The notes under the pieces are model-generated. The model was given only the letters and a program-made list of their open reading frames with translations, ran no database searches and was not told where the DNA came from. Positions 32,676 through 44,374 of a DNA stretch of 64,000 bases are shown here, piece by piece (position 1 is the first letter of the stretch; each line of letters begins with the position of its first letter). The position numbers and the translations under genes are program-made. The DNA comes from Prostheceraeus crozeri (lineage: Eukaryota > Platyhelminthes > Polycladida > Euryleptidae), in NCBI GenBank assembly GCA_907163375.1, contig CAJQUW010003192.1, positions 62,001 through 126,000 of the forward strand. The letters run 5' to 3'.

Positions 32676-35465
32676 TCATTGAAATTCACAGAGTGAAGTG
32701 AATTGTCGAGCCGAGAAAAGACCATATTTGTGAAGCGATTCATTATGCCTTGTGAGAGCCTTTTCTGTGTAACTCATCAAGTCATGCTGAGAATAACCTC
32801 TAGATTTCATGATATTTAGTGTCTTGTTAGTTTTGTGCACAGCGTCTTGTAACTTCGAGCATATTCTACAATATCTGACTATCTGCGACGCGAAAACATG
32901 AAGGGCCATCTGTAATGGGATCATACTCTCTGGAAAAGTCAGTTGCACCACAGAGAAAGAGAAGTCATCTACCTTGTGATATACTGAAGTTCTCAACCTG
33001 TTCTGTGAGATTTGTATTTTCACATCAAGGTAAACTACCTCTTTATTGTTATCACCATTTCTCTCCGCCAACAAGTCAGGTGGATAAATTCTTTGAATCA
33101 ACGAATTAAAGTGTTTATAATTGACAACACATATATCGTCTATGTATCTTGATGTAGGTGATAACAAGCGTGCTAAATGATATTTCTTAGCTTTTATCAA
33201 ATTTTGCATAAAAACATATTCGCAGTGTAAGAGGAATAGGTCAGCTAGGAGTGGACTAGAATTTCCTCCCATTGGAATGCCTTTAATCTGCCTGAAAACT
33301 AAATTACCGAATGTGACGTAGGTCTGTGATAATAGGAAATGTATGGCTTCTTTTAACTTCTGTTTATCAAAACAGTGATAACCACTATATTTTTTCATTG
33401 AGCAAAAGGACTTATCATGTCCAATGCAAATAAATTTTCTATTTGAGGAATTAAACACCAAATCCATAATAGCGAATATGTGATCTTCAATCAATTTTTG
33501 ATCAAGATTCGTATATAAGGTTGAAAAATCGAAAACTTGCAATGAATGAACTTGTGTCGAATTTAATCTATGTAGAAATTCTTGTGTGGACTTTATACTC
33601 CAGAAGCAATCGAAACCGCTGTTTCTCTTAATTGCCATACAATATCTCTGAAAATTGTCACGCAAAATACTTAAGGCTGAATTTACTTTGATGGAAAGCT
33701 TTTTCGATGTGCATTGTCGTGCTCCTGCTATGAATCTAAATTTGCATGGAGTTTTGTGAAATTTTGGAATCCAATATAATTTTGGTAATTTTCTGTCTTT
33801 TTCACAGACAGATAGTTTAAACTCGCTTTTCATAATTGTTGTGTGTTGCTCAATTACATTCTGCGCTAAAATTTGCTCTGGACCATAGGTATCATTACCC
33901 GATATGTTCGACGTGGAAATATCAATTCCCAACTCGGCTAAGAGAATTTTGAGATAAAACTTTTTGCAAATGAAGGCATAATTATTAGATGCTTTATCAA
34001 CTGGCGTAATTATGACGTCATTCTGCAATTCTTTCAGATTTTTACCCATTTTGACATTAATCTTGTGTCGATTACTGTGTGCGCGAAATCTATTCGAGAA
34101 TTTCTTGGCAAGATATATTCGATCTTTAATCAGTGTCATGATTCTTGATTTCCACGCTGAGAATAAAGTAGCCTCAAGCTTCTCTTTCTTACTTATTTTT
34201 GTAATATGCTCATCTAATGAATTACTAATTTGAGTTGTTATGGCACTCCAACTAAGGCTTTTGGGGATTCTGTGTTTGGTACCAAAACTGAAGAGTTGAC
34301 GTAAGTCTTCATCATCCACAATATCCAGATCACCCGTTATTACGTGACCATAATGTGGGTAAACAAAAGATTGCCTCTTGCTACATGAGCATGGATTGTT
34401 CATGATGTGCATTACATCCTGAAACTTTAGGCTATTCAAAAAACGCCCATAATTGCAAAACTTCAATGCAGTGGGTTTATCTAATTTATAGAATATTTTC
34501 GGTGGATAACGTTCTTGAATTGTGCTTGGAATTAGCTTGCACACACTGTGATCGCAGAATATAGACATGAGATTGAGTGAGTCTATTGTCTGAGATTCGA
34601 ACGGGATGATAATGGTTGCTCGTTCTTTTACATTTTTGTTCTCCGAGTCTAGGTTAAGTTTATTTTGAATATATGCTGTTAGTACAAATGTCATCATATT
34701 TGCCTCATCCCTTGTCTTGCCTAGAATGGCTCTTAGCATAGTTTTAGGGAGAGATTTTAGATGATGATAAAACCTTGACATCCTACGCGTCTCAAAAGAA
34801 TCTTGTAATTCTTGATAGGTATTGTCAAGTTCCATAATACCTGAGCTTTTTCTACCCGATTTTCTTATTCCATGACTCCTTTTTCGTCTGCTAATCGGAT
34901 AACTAAAAAATTGATCATTGGATATGGACTGCTGAGATACACATCCACCTCCCAAAACTCTATCATTCAAACCCAAGGGGTATAAGGTATTGAGCATCTT
35001 GATATGCATGTCTTCCTTGCGGTTGAGCTCTCTGTTTATCTCTTCCGGTGATATGTATATATTGTCATCAACATGATCAATAATTTGCAATTCAACATCA
35101 GTCCAAGAATGATGATCTTGCTTAAAGTGATTGCTAAGATATGTGTTTAAGTGACCTTTTAATACTGAATGACGATGACCATTTAATCTACAATGTAGCG
35201 GTTGCTTTGTCTGTCCTACATATTGCATTCCACATCTGCTACATGATATAAGATAAATAACATTTCTACTTTTACAAGTAAAAACACCTGGCTGATCAAA
35301 GATAAACCGGTTGCCTGTACTGAAACTTTCGTAGCAATTTTCGGTATTCAAAGATTTACAGCAAAGACATCTATTGCTACCACAAAATCTAATGTTTTCC
35401 AAAGTAGAGGGCGCTATCCACTCCTTCGCATTAACGCTGAACACTTTTCGTACCATATAAACCAT
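32676..35465 (-). CDS. Naiad-type PLE protein, unit 1: GIY-YIG endonuclease plus reverse transcriptase, intact
   Basis: 929 codons without a break, from MVYMVRKVFSVNAKEW. Residues 28-36 form a Cys cluster (CGSNRCLCC, with the CxC at 33-35), with further Cys at 44, 64, 75 and 78. Residues about 69-170 form the GIY-YIG nuclease: VIYLI, then QYVGQT (82-84 as the YIG), R93, E151 and N167. The reverse transcriptase follows: FDFSTLYTNL (about 645, first Asp), GIPMGGNSSPLLADLF (about 729), YIDD (774-777), then VVYLDVKI and a thumb. In canonical Penelope the endonuclease is at the C-terminus; N-terminal placement with a CxC cluster is the published Naiad arrangement. It would nick target DNA and copy its RNA there. 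A second in-frame Met at codon 4 could also start it. Confidence 0.93.
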   Translation of the reverse strand: MVYMVRKVFSVNAKEWIAPSTLENIRFCGSNRCLCCKSLNTENCYESFSTGNRFIFDQPGVFTCKSRNVIYLISCSRCGMQYVGQTKQPLHCRLNGHRHSVLKGHLNTYLSNHFKQDHHSWTDVELQIIDHVDDNIYISPEEINRELNRKEDMHIKMLNTLYPLGLNDRVLGGGCVSQQSISNDQFFSYPISRRKRSHGIRKSGRKSSGIMELDNTYQELQDSFETRRMSRFYHHLKSLPKTMLRAILGKTRDEANMMTFVLTAYIQNKLNLDSENKNVKERATIIIPFESQTIDSLNLMSIFCDHSVCKLIPSTIQERYPPKIFYKLDKPTALKFCNYGRFLNSLKFQDVMHIMNNPCSCSKRQSFVYPHYGHVITGDLDIVDDEDLRQLFSFGTKHRIPKSLSWSAITTQISNSLDEHITKISKKEKLEATLFSAWKSRIMTLIKDRIYLAKKFSNRFRAHSNRHKINVKMGKNLKELQNDVIITPVDKASNNYAFICKKFYLKILLAELGIDISTSNISGNDTYGPEQILAQNVIEQHTTIMKSEFKLSVCEKDRKLPKLYWIPKFHKTPCKFRFIAGARQCTSKKLSIKVNSALSILRDNFQRYCMAIKRNSGFDCFWSIKSTQEFLHRLNSTQVHSLQVFDFSTLYTNLDQKLIEDHIFAIMDLVFNSSNRKFICIGHDKSFCSMKKYSGYHCFDKQKLKEAIHFLLSQTYVTFGNLVFRQIKGIPMGGNSSPLLADLFLLHCEYVFMQNLIKAKKYHLARLLSPTSRYIDDICVVNYKHFNSLIQRIYPPDLLAERNGDNNKEVVYLDVKIQISQNRLRTSVYHKVDDFSFSVVQLTFPESMIPLQMALHVFASQIVRYCRICSKLQDAVHKTNKTLNIMKSRGYSQHDLMSYTEKALTRHNESLHKYGLFSARQFTSLCEFQ

Positions 35466-35671
35466 GAGAAAATTTGCCAGAGCCTCGAAAAGAGCGAGGA
35501 ATTTGCCGAGGTTGGACTTTCAAATTCCTGCTATCTATTGGCATTTGCGCCTAAGTGACTATGTATGATAATTATTAAGATGTGGGACAAATTAGGCATT
35601 TCGCCAGCTAGCAGAGGTCCAGTAGCGGGGTCGTGAAACCACCTGCATCTGAAGACATACTATCCAAGTAA

Positions 35672-38600
35672 TTCTCATACGATGATGAAAGTCATCCCAG
35701 TAGCCATTTATAATAGAATATAATGCTTACTAATTTAAATTATTAGTTAAAGTAGTCCTAAGGAGGACTGATGGCGTTCTCCAATCCGCAAGTGTACAAA
35801 GGCAATGCTACTGTAACCATTGGATTAATCAGTTCTTAAAAGAACTCAATGTAGCTTTCTCGTGGCAACGAATTAAAATTGATCAGCTTTGGCCCAATAT
35901 CTGGTAAAAATGGAAATCTTAAGACTTGTAATACTACTCATTCTTGCTGTTGATATACTAATACCATAGATTCCAAACACTGCCGTATACACGTTCAAAA
36001 CAGACTTCTAATATACTGTACCGACTACAGATGCTGATAGTGGAAATAGAATAAGAGAATGGTCACCATAGGTTAAGGAAATTAAAAAATGGATATTATA
36101 AAACAACAGGAAACCGATGAATAAAAATTGGAAAAGTGGAGGTAAAATATGGAAATACAACGATGCTACTACACTGATTACAAGTGAACTATATCTGACA
36201 CTACACAAAGTGGATAAGTGGAAAGTGGATAATGGAGGTAAACAATAGAATTACAATGACACTCTACTACACCGAAAGCAATGAAACTATACACACTATA
36301 CCTAAGACTACACATGGAAAATACTATTTCTTCACTTGAATTTGTTATCGCCAGTTTCTTCATCCGTCTATAGTACTTCATGTAATTCCACATTTCTTCA
36401 TTTGAATTACAATACATCGACCACTACTTCAGTTACCGATTAAGGGATATAAAACATAATACTGCAGTCCGTCAGTCATCAGCAGGTACTCGTCTAGTTG
36501 TGTTTCGACCCCTAACCTGAACACTCAAACCCAGACGAGCGGGGTCCCACACATAGTGGCTGACAAAATACTGAATAGGTAATGATATGTCTTGAAAGAT
36601 ATGTCACAAAGATAAATCAGATATCATTCAATTGTTGCGTTTCCCATATGTAAACAGATCCTGTCATTAAATTCATCACATCAATAAATACAGTATGCTT
36701 TTTGCGATCCTCACATGTAAACAAATCCTGTACATCAATCTTTGCCTTTTCGATTCCCACAAGTAAACAGATCCTGTTCATCCTCGAATCCCATAAAGAT
36801 GTAATCGCTGTGTGATAAATATGTAATCCGCCTTTACACAAACTTCGCCTCATACATCAAGACTTAACAATGGGAGCTCTCTCATCTCCCGTAAGACACG
36901 CTAAGCGCTCTGTATTCACTCTTCACTGCCCACCACCCCATATGATGGCTACAAGTCATTGTTAGTCGTTTATTCACCTATGCAGCAAGGCATTAAGGAA
37001 AATGTGAGTCGTTTGTTGGTCGCGTGCCTCATTGAAATTCACAGAGTGAAGTGAATTGTCGAGCCGAGAAAAGACCATATTTGTGAAGCGATTCATTATG
37101 CCTTGTGAGAGCCTTTTCTGTGTAACTCATCAAGTCATGCTGAGAATAACCTCTAGATTTCATGATATTTAGTGTCTTGTTAGTTTTGTGCACAGCGTCT
37201 TGTAACTTCGAGCATATTCTACAATATCTGACTATCTGCGACGCGAAAACATGAAGGGCCATCTGTAATGGGATCATACTCTCTGGAAAAGTCAGTTGCA
37301 CCACAGAGAAAGAGAAGTCATCTACCTTGTGATATACTGAAGTTCTCAACCTGTTCTGTGAGATTTGTATTTTCACATCAAGGTAAACTACCTCTTTATT
37401 GTTATCACCATTTCTCTCCGCCAACAAGTCAGGTGGATAAATTCTTTGAATCAACGAATTAAAGTGTTTATAATTGACAACACATATATCGTCTATGTAT
37501 CTTGATGTAGGTGATAACAAGCGTGCTAAATGATATTTCTTAGCTTTTATCAAATTTTGCATAAAAACATATTCGCAGTGTAAGAGGAATAGGTCAGCTA
37601 GGAGTGGACTAGAATTTCCTCCATTGGAATGCCTTTAATCTGCCTGAAAACTAAATTACCGAATGTGACGTAGGTCTGTGATAATAGGAAATGTATGGCT
37701 TCTTTTAACTTCTGTTTATCAAAACAGTGATAACCACTATATTTTTTCATTGAGCAAAAGGACTTATCATGTCCAATGCAAATAAATTTTCTATTTGAGG
37801 AATTAAACACCAAATCCATAATAGCGAATATGTGATCTTCAATCAATTTTTGATCAAGATTCGTATATAAGGTTGAAAAATCGAAAACTTGCAATGAATG
37901 AACTTGTGTCGAATTTAATCTATGTAGAAATTCTTGTGTGGACTTTATACTCCAGAAGCAATCGAAACCGCTGTTTCTCTTAATTGCCATACAATATCTC
38001 TGAAAATTGTCACGCAAAATACTTAAGGCTGAATTTACTTTGATGGAAAGCTTTTTCGATGTGCATTGTCGTGCTCCTGCTATGAATCTAAATTTGCATG
38101 GAGTTTTGTGAAATTTTGGAATCCAATATAATTTTGGTAATTTTCTGTCTTTTTCACAGACAGATAGTTTAAACTCGCTTTTCATAATTGTTGTGTGTTG
38201 CTCAATTACATTCTGCGCTAAAATTTGCTCTGGACCATAGGTATCATTACCCGATATGTTCGACGTGGAAATATCAATTCCCAACTCGGCTAAGAGAATT
38301 TTGAGATAAAACTTTTTGCAAATGAAGGCATAATTATTAGATGCTTTATCAACTGGCGTAATTATGACGTCATTCTGCAATTCTTTCAGATTTTTACCCA
38401 TTTTGACATTAATCTTGTGTCGATTACTGTGTGCGCGAAATCTATTCGAGAATTTCTTGGCAAGATATATTCGATCTTTAATCAGTGTCATGATTCTTGA
38501 TTTCCACGCTGAGAATAAAGTAGCCTCAAGCTTCTCTTTCTTACTTATTTTTGTAATATGCTCATCTAATGAATTACTAATTTGAGTTGTTATGGCACTC

Positions 38601-40022
38601 CAACTAAGGCTTTTGGGGATTCTGTGTTTGGTACCAAAACTGAAGAGTTGACGTAAGTCTTCATCATCCACAATATCCAGATCACCCGTTATTACGTGAC
38701 CATAATGTGGGTAAACAAAAGATTGCCTCTTGCTACATGAGCATGGATTGTTCATGATGTGCATTACATCCTGAAACTTTAGGTTATTCAAAAAACGCCC
38801 ATAATTGCAAAACTTCAATGCAGTGGGTTTATCTAATTTATAGAATATTTCGGTGGATAACGTTCTTGAATTGTGCTTGGAATTAGCTTGCACACACTGT
38901 GATCGCAGAATATAGACATGAGATTGAGTGAGTCTATTGTCTGAGATTCGAACGGGATGATAATGGTTGCTCGTTCTTTTACATTTTTGTTCTCCGAGTC
39001 TAGGTTAAGTTTATTTTGAATATATGCTGTTAGTACAAATGTCATCATATTTGCCTCATCCCTTGTCTTGCCTAGAATGGCTCTTAGCATAGTTTTAGGG
39101 AGAGATTTTAGATGATGATAAAACCTTGACATCCTACGCGTCTCAAAAGAATCTTGTAATTCTTGATAGGTATTGTCAAGTTCCATAATACCTGAGCTTT
39201 TTCTACCCGATTTTCTTATTCCATGACTCCTTTTTCGTCTGCTAATCGGATAACTAAAAAATTGATCATTGGATATGGACTGCTGAGATACACATCCACC
39301 TCCCAAAACTCTATCATTCAAACCCAAGGGGTATAAGGTATTGAGCATCTTGATATGCATGTCTTCCTTGCGGTTGAGCTCTCTGTTTATCTCTTCCGGT
39401 GATATGTATATATTGTCATCAACATGATCAATAATTTGCAATTCAACATCAGTCCAAGAATGATGATCTTGCTTAAAGTGATTGCTAAGATATGTGTTTA
39501 AGTGACCTTTTAATACTGAATGACGATGACCATTTAATCTACAATGTAGCGGTTGCTTTGTCTGTCCTACATATTGCATTCCACATCTGCTACATGATAT
39601 AAGATAAATAACATTTCTACTTTTACAAGTAAAAACACCTGGCTGATCAAAGATAAACCGGTTGCCTGTACTGAAACTTTCGTAGCAATTTTCGGTATTC
39701 AAAGATTTACAGCAAAGACATCTATTGCTACCACAAAATCTAATGTTTTCCAAAGTAGAGGGCGCTATCCACTCCTTCGCATTAACGCTGAACACTTTTC
39801 GTACCATATAAACCATGAGAAAATTTGCCAGAGCCTCGAAAAGAGCGAGGAATTTGCCGAGGTTGGACTTTCAAATTCCTGCTATCTATTGGCATTTGCG
39901 CCTAAGTGACTATGTATGATAATTATTAAGATGTGGGACAAATTAGGCATTTCGCCAGCTAGCAGAGGTCCAGTAGCGGGGTCGTGAAACCACCTGCATC
40001 TGAAGACATACTATCCAAGTAA
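35672..40022 (-). mobile_element. Naiad array unit 2
   Basis: Complete 4351-bp unit. Its gene is broken by single-base length changes (see the pseudogene entry). It shares several single-base variants with units 3 and 4 against unit 1, for example AAGAGAATGG where unit 1 has AAGACAATGG, and GGTTATTC where unit 1 has GGCTATTC. Units 2-4 are therefore closer to each other than to unit 1. Confidence 0.9.
37029..39816 (-). pseudogene. Naiad-type PLE protein, unit 2, two frameshifts
   Basis: Same protein as in unit 1, now in three pieces: residues 1 to about 320 (39816-38833), about 320-735 (38893-37598) and the last 177 codons (37562-37029). The breaks are one lost base in a T run (about 38851) and one lost base in a C run (about 37621, inside the IPMGG motif). 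Both are homopolymer length changes, so an uncorrected long-read error is as likely as true decay. All nuclease and RT motifs are otherwise present. Confidence 0.88.
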
Positions 40023-43000
40023 TTCTCATACGATGATGAAAGTCATCCCAGTAGCCATTTATAATAGAATATAATGCTTACTAATTTAAATTATTAGTTA
40101 AAGTAGTCCTAAGGAGGACTGATGGCGTTCTCCAATCCGCAAGTGTACAAAGGCAATGCTACTGTAACCATTGGATTAATCAGTTCTTAAAAGAACTCAA
40201 ATGTAGCTTTCTCGTGGCAACGAATTAAAATTGATCAGCTTTGGCCCAATATCTGGTAAAAATGGAAATCTTAAGACTTGTAATACTACTCATTCTTGCT
40301 GTTGATATACTAATACCATAGATTCCAAACACTGCCGTATACACGTTCAAAACAGACTTCTAATATACTGTACCGACTACAGATGCTGATAGTGGAAATA
40401 GAATAAGAGAATGGTCACCATAGGTTAAGGAAATTAAAAAATGGATATTATAAAACAACAGGAAACCGATGAATAAAAATTGGAAAAGTGGAGGTAAAAT
40501 ATGGAAATACAACGATGCTACTACACTGATTACAAGTGAACTATATCTGACACTACACAAAGTGGATAAGTGGAAAGTGGATAATGGAGGTAAACAATAG
40601 AATTACAATGACACTCTACTACACCGAAAGCAATGAAACTATACACACTATACCTAAGACTACACATGGAAAATACTATTTCTTCACTTGAATTTGTTAT
40701 CGCCAGTTTCTTCATCCGTCTATAGTACTTCATGTAATTCCACATTTCTTCATTTGAATTACAATACATCGACCACTACTTCAGTTACCGATTAAGGGAT
40801 ATAAAACATAATACTGCAGTCCGTCAGTCATCAGCAGGTACTCGTCTAGTTGTGTTTCGACCCCTAACCTGAACACTCAAACCCAGACGAGCGGGGTCCC
40901 ACACATAGTGGCTGACAAAATACTGAATAGGTAATGATATGTCTTGAAAGATATGTCACAAAGATAAATCAGATATCATTCAATTGTTGCGTTTCCCATA
41001 TGTAAACAGATCCTGTCATTAAATTCATCACATCAATAAATACAGTATGCTTTTTGCGATCCTCACATGTAAACAAATCCTGTACATCAATCTTTGCCTT
41101 TTCGATTCCCACAAGTAAACAGATCCTGTTCATCCTCGAATCCCATAAAGATGTAATCGCTGTGTGATAAATATGTAATCCGCCTTTACACAAACTTCGC
41201 CTCATACATCAAGACTTAACAATGGGAGCTCTCTCATCTCCCGTAAGACACGCTAAGCGCTCTGTATTCACTCTTCACTGCCCACCCCCATATGATGGCT
41301 ACAAGTCATTGTTAGTCGTTTATTCACCTATGCAGCAAGGCATTAAGGAAAATGTGAGTCGTTTGTTGGTCGCGTGCCTCATTGAAATTCACAGAGTGAA
41401 GTGAATTGTCGAGCCGAGAAAAGACCATATTTGTGAAGCGATTCATTATGCCTTGTGAGAGCCTTTTCTGTGTAACTCATCAAGTCATGCTGAGAATAAC
41501 CTCTAGATTTCATGATATTTAGTGTCTTGTTAGTTTTGTGCACAGCGTCTTGTAACTTCGAGCATATTCTACAATATCTGACTATCTGCGACGCGAAAAC
41601 ATGAAGGGCCATCTGTAATGGGATCATACTCTCTGGAAAAGTCAGTTGCACCACAGAGAAAGAGAAGTCATCTACCTTGTGATATACTGAAGTTCTCAAC
41701 CTGTTCTGTGAGATTTGTATTTTCACATCAAGGTAAACTACCTCTTTATTGTTATCACCATTTCTCTCCGCCAACAAGTCAGGTGGATAAATTCTTTGAA
41801 TCAACGAATTAAAGTGTTTATAATTGACAACACATATATCGTCTATGTATCTTGATGTAGGTGATAACAAGCGTGCTAAATGATATTTCTTAGCTTTTAT
41901 CAAATTTTGCATAAAAACATATTCGCAGTGTAAGAGGAATAGGTCAGCTAGGAGTGGACTAGAATTTCCTCCCATTGGAATGCCTTTAATCTGCCTGAAA
42001 ACTAAATTACCGAATGTGACGTAGGTCTGTGATAATAGGAAATGTATGGCTTCTTTTAACTTCTGTTTATCAAAACAGTGATAACCACTATATTTTTTCA
42101 TTGAGCAAAAGGACTTATCATGTCCAATGCAAATAAATTTTCTATTTGAGGAATTAAACACCAAATCCATAATAGCGAATATGTGATCTTCAATCAATTT
42201 TTGATCAAGATTCGTATATAAGGTTGAAAAATCGAAAACTTGCAATGAATGAACTTGTGTCGAATTTAATCTATGTAGAAATTCTTGTGTGGACTTTATA
42301 CTCCAGAAGCAATCGAAACCGCTGTTTCTCTTAATTGCCATACAATATCTCTGAAAATTGTCACGCAAAATACTTAAGGCTGAATTTACTTTGATGGAAA
42401 GCTTTTTCGATGTGCATTGTCGTGCTCCTGCTATGAATCTAAATTTGCATGGAGTTTTGTGAAATTTTGGAATCCAATATAATTTTGGTAATTTTCTGTC
42501 TTTTTCACAGACAGATAGTTTAAACTCGCTTTTCATAATTGTTGTGTGTTGCTCAATTACATTCTGCGCTAAAATTTGCTCTGGACCATAGGTATCATTA
42601 CCCGATATGTTCGACGTGGAAATATCAATTCCCAACTCGGCTAAGAGAATTTTGAGATAAAACTTTTTGCAAATGAAGGCATAATTATTAGATGCTTTAT
42701 CAACTGGCGTAATTATGACGTCATTCTGCAATTCTTTCAGATTTTTACCCATTTTGACATTAATCTTGTGTCGATTACTGTGTGCGCGAAATCTATTCGA
42801 GAATTTCTTGGCAAGATATATTCGATCTTTAATCAGTGTCATGATTCTTGATTTCCACGCTGAGAATAAAGTAGCCTCAAGCTTCTCTTTCTTACTTATT
42901 TTTGTAATATGCTCATCTAATGAATTACTAATTTGAGTTGTTATGGCACTCCAACTAAGGCTTTTGGGGATTCTGTGTTTGGTACCAAAACTGAAGAGTT

Positions 43001-44374
43001 GACGTAAGTCTTCATCATCCACAATATCCAGATCACCCGTTATTACGTGACCATAATGTGGGTAAACAAAAGATTGCCTCTTGCTACATGAGCATGGATT
43101 GTTCATGATGTGCATTACATCCTGAAACTTTAGGTTATTCAAAAAACGCCCATAATTGCAAAACTTCAATGCAGTGGGTTTATCTAATTTATAGAATATT
43201 TTCGGTGGATAACGTTCTTGAATTGTGCTTGGAATTAGCTTGCACACACTGTGATCGCAGAATATAGACATGAGATTGAGTGAGTCTATTGTCTGAGATT
43301 CGAACGGGATGATAATGGTTGCTCGTTCTTTTACATTTTTGTTCTCCGAGTCTAGGTTAAGTTTATTTTGAATATATGCTGTTAGTACAAATGTCATCAT
43401 ATTTGCCTCATCCCTTGTCTTGCCTAGAATGGCTCTTAGCATAGTTTTAGGGAGAGATTTTAGATGATGATAAAACCTTGACATCCTACGCGTCTCAAAA
43501 GAATCTTGTAATTCTTGATAGGTATTGTCAAGTTCCATAATACCTGAGCTTTTTCTACCCGATTTTCTTATTCCATGACTCCTTTTTCGTCTGCTAATCG
43601 GATAACTAAAAAATTGATCATTGGATATGGACTGCTGAGATACACATCCACCTCCCAAAACTCTATCATTCAAACCCAAGGGGTATAAGGTATTGAGCAT
43701 CTTGATATGCATGTCTTCCTTGCGGTTGAGCTCTCTGTTTATCTCTTCCGGTGATATGTATATATTGTCATCAACATGATCAATAATTTGCAATTCAACA
43801 TCAGTCCAAGAATGATGATCTTGCTTAAAGTGATTGCTAAGATATGTGTTTAAGTGACCTTTTAATACTGAATGACGATGACCATTTAATCTACAATGTA
43901 GCGGTTGCTTTGTCTGTCCTACATATTGCATTCCACATCTGCTACATGATATAAGATAAATAACATTTCTACTTTTACAAGTAAAAACACCTGGCTGATC
44001 AAAGATAAACCGGTTGCCTGTACTGAAACTTTCGTAGCAATTTTCGGTATTCAAAGATTTACAGCAAAGACATCTATTGCTACCACAAAATCTAATGTTT
44101 TCCAAAGTAGAGGGCGCTATCCACTCCTTCGCATTAACGCTGAACACTTTTCGTACCATATAAACCATGAGAAAATTTGCCAGAGCCTCGAAAAGAGCGA
44201 GGAATTTGCCGAGGTTGGACTTTCAAATTCCTGCTATCTATTGGCATTTGCGCCTAAGTGACTATGTATGATAATTATTAAGATGTGGGACAAATTAGGC
44301 ATTTCGCCAGCTAGCAGAGGTCCAGTAGCGGGGTCGTGAAACCACCTGCATCTGAAGACATACTATCCAAGTAA
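40023..44374 (-). mobile_element. Naiad array unit 3
   Basis: Complete 4352-bp unit. One extra A in the 3' non-coding part (about 40200) accounts for the 1-bp length difference from unit 1. Confidence 0.9.
41379..44168 (-). CDS. Naiad-type PLE protein, unit 3, intact
   Basis: 929 codons, equal to the unit 1 protein apart from one replacement seen by eye (NNLKF here, NSLKF in unit 1). The Cys cluster, GIY-YIG and YIDD are all present. Two unbroken, nearly identical frames in one array imply recent amplification, and the element may still be capable of moving if transcribed. Confidence 0.93.
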   Translation of the reverse strand: MVYMVRKVFSVNAKEWIAPSTLENIRFCGSNRCLCCKSLNTENCYESFSTGNRFIFDQPGVFTCKSRNVIYLISCSRCGMQYVGQTKQPLHCRLNGHRHSVLKGHLNTYLSNHFKQDHHSWTDVELQIIDHVDDNIYISPEEINRELNRKEDMHIKMLNTLYPLGLNDRVLGGGCVSQQSISNDQFFSYPISRRKRSHGIRKSGRKSSGIMELDNTYQELQDSFETRRMSRFYHHLKSLPKTMLRAILGKTRDEANMMTFVLTAYIQNKLNLDSENKNVKERATIIIPFESQTIDSLNLMSIFCDHSVCKLIPSTIQERYPPKIFYKLDKPTALKFCNYGRFLNNLKFQDVMHIMNNPCSCSKRQSFVYPHYGHVITGDLDIVDDEDLRQLFSFGTKHRIPKSLSWSAITTQISNSLDEHITKISKKEKLEATLFSAWKSRIMTLIKDRIYLAKKFSNRFRAHSNRHKINVKMGKNLKELQNDVIITPVDKASNNYAFICKKFYLKILLAELGIDISTSNISGNDTYGPEQILAQNVIEQHTTIMKSEFKLSVCEKDRKLPKLYWIPKFHKTPCKFRFIAGARQCTSKKLSIKVNSALSILRDNFQRYCMAIKRNSGFDCFWSIKSTQEFLHRLNSTQVHSLQVFDFSTLYTNLDQKLIEDHIFAIMDLVFNSSNRKFICIGHDKSFCSMKKYSGYHCFDKQKLKEAIHFLLSQTYVTFGNLVFRQIKGIPMGGNSSPLLADLFLLHCEYVFMQNLIKAKKYHLARLLSPTSRYIDDICVVNYKHFNSLIQRIYPPDLLAERNGDNNKEVVYLDVKIQISQNRLRTSVYHKVDDFSFSVVQLTFPESMIPLQMALHVFASQIVRYCRICSKLQDAVHKTNKTLNIMKSRGYSQHDLMSYTEKALTRHNESLHKYGLFSARQFTSLCEFQ

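Noticed and set aside
34012-34233. Plus-strand 73- and 64-codon frames repeated in each unit
   Set aside because: They are antisense shadows of the long PLE gene.
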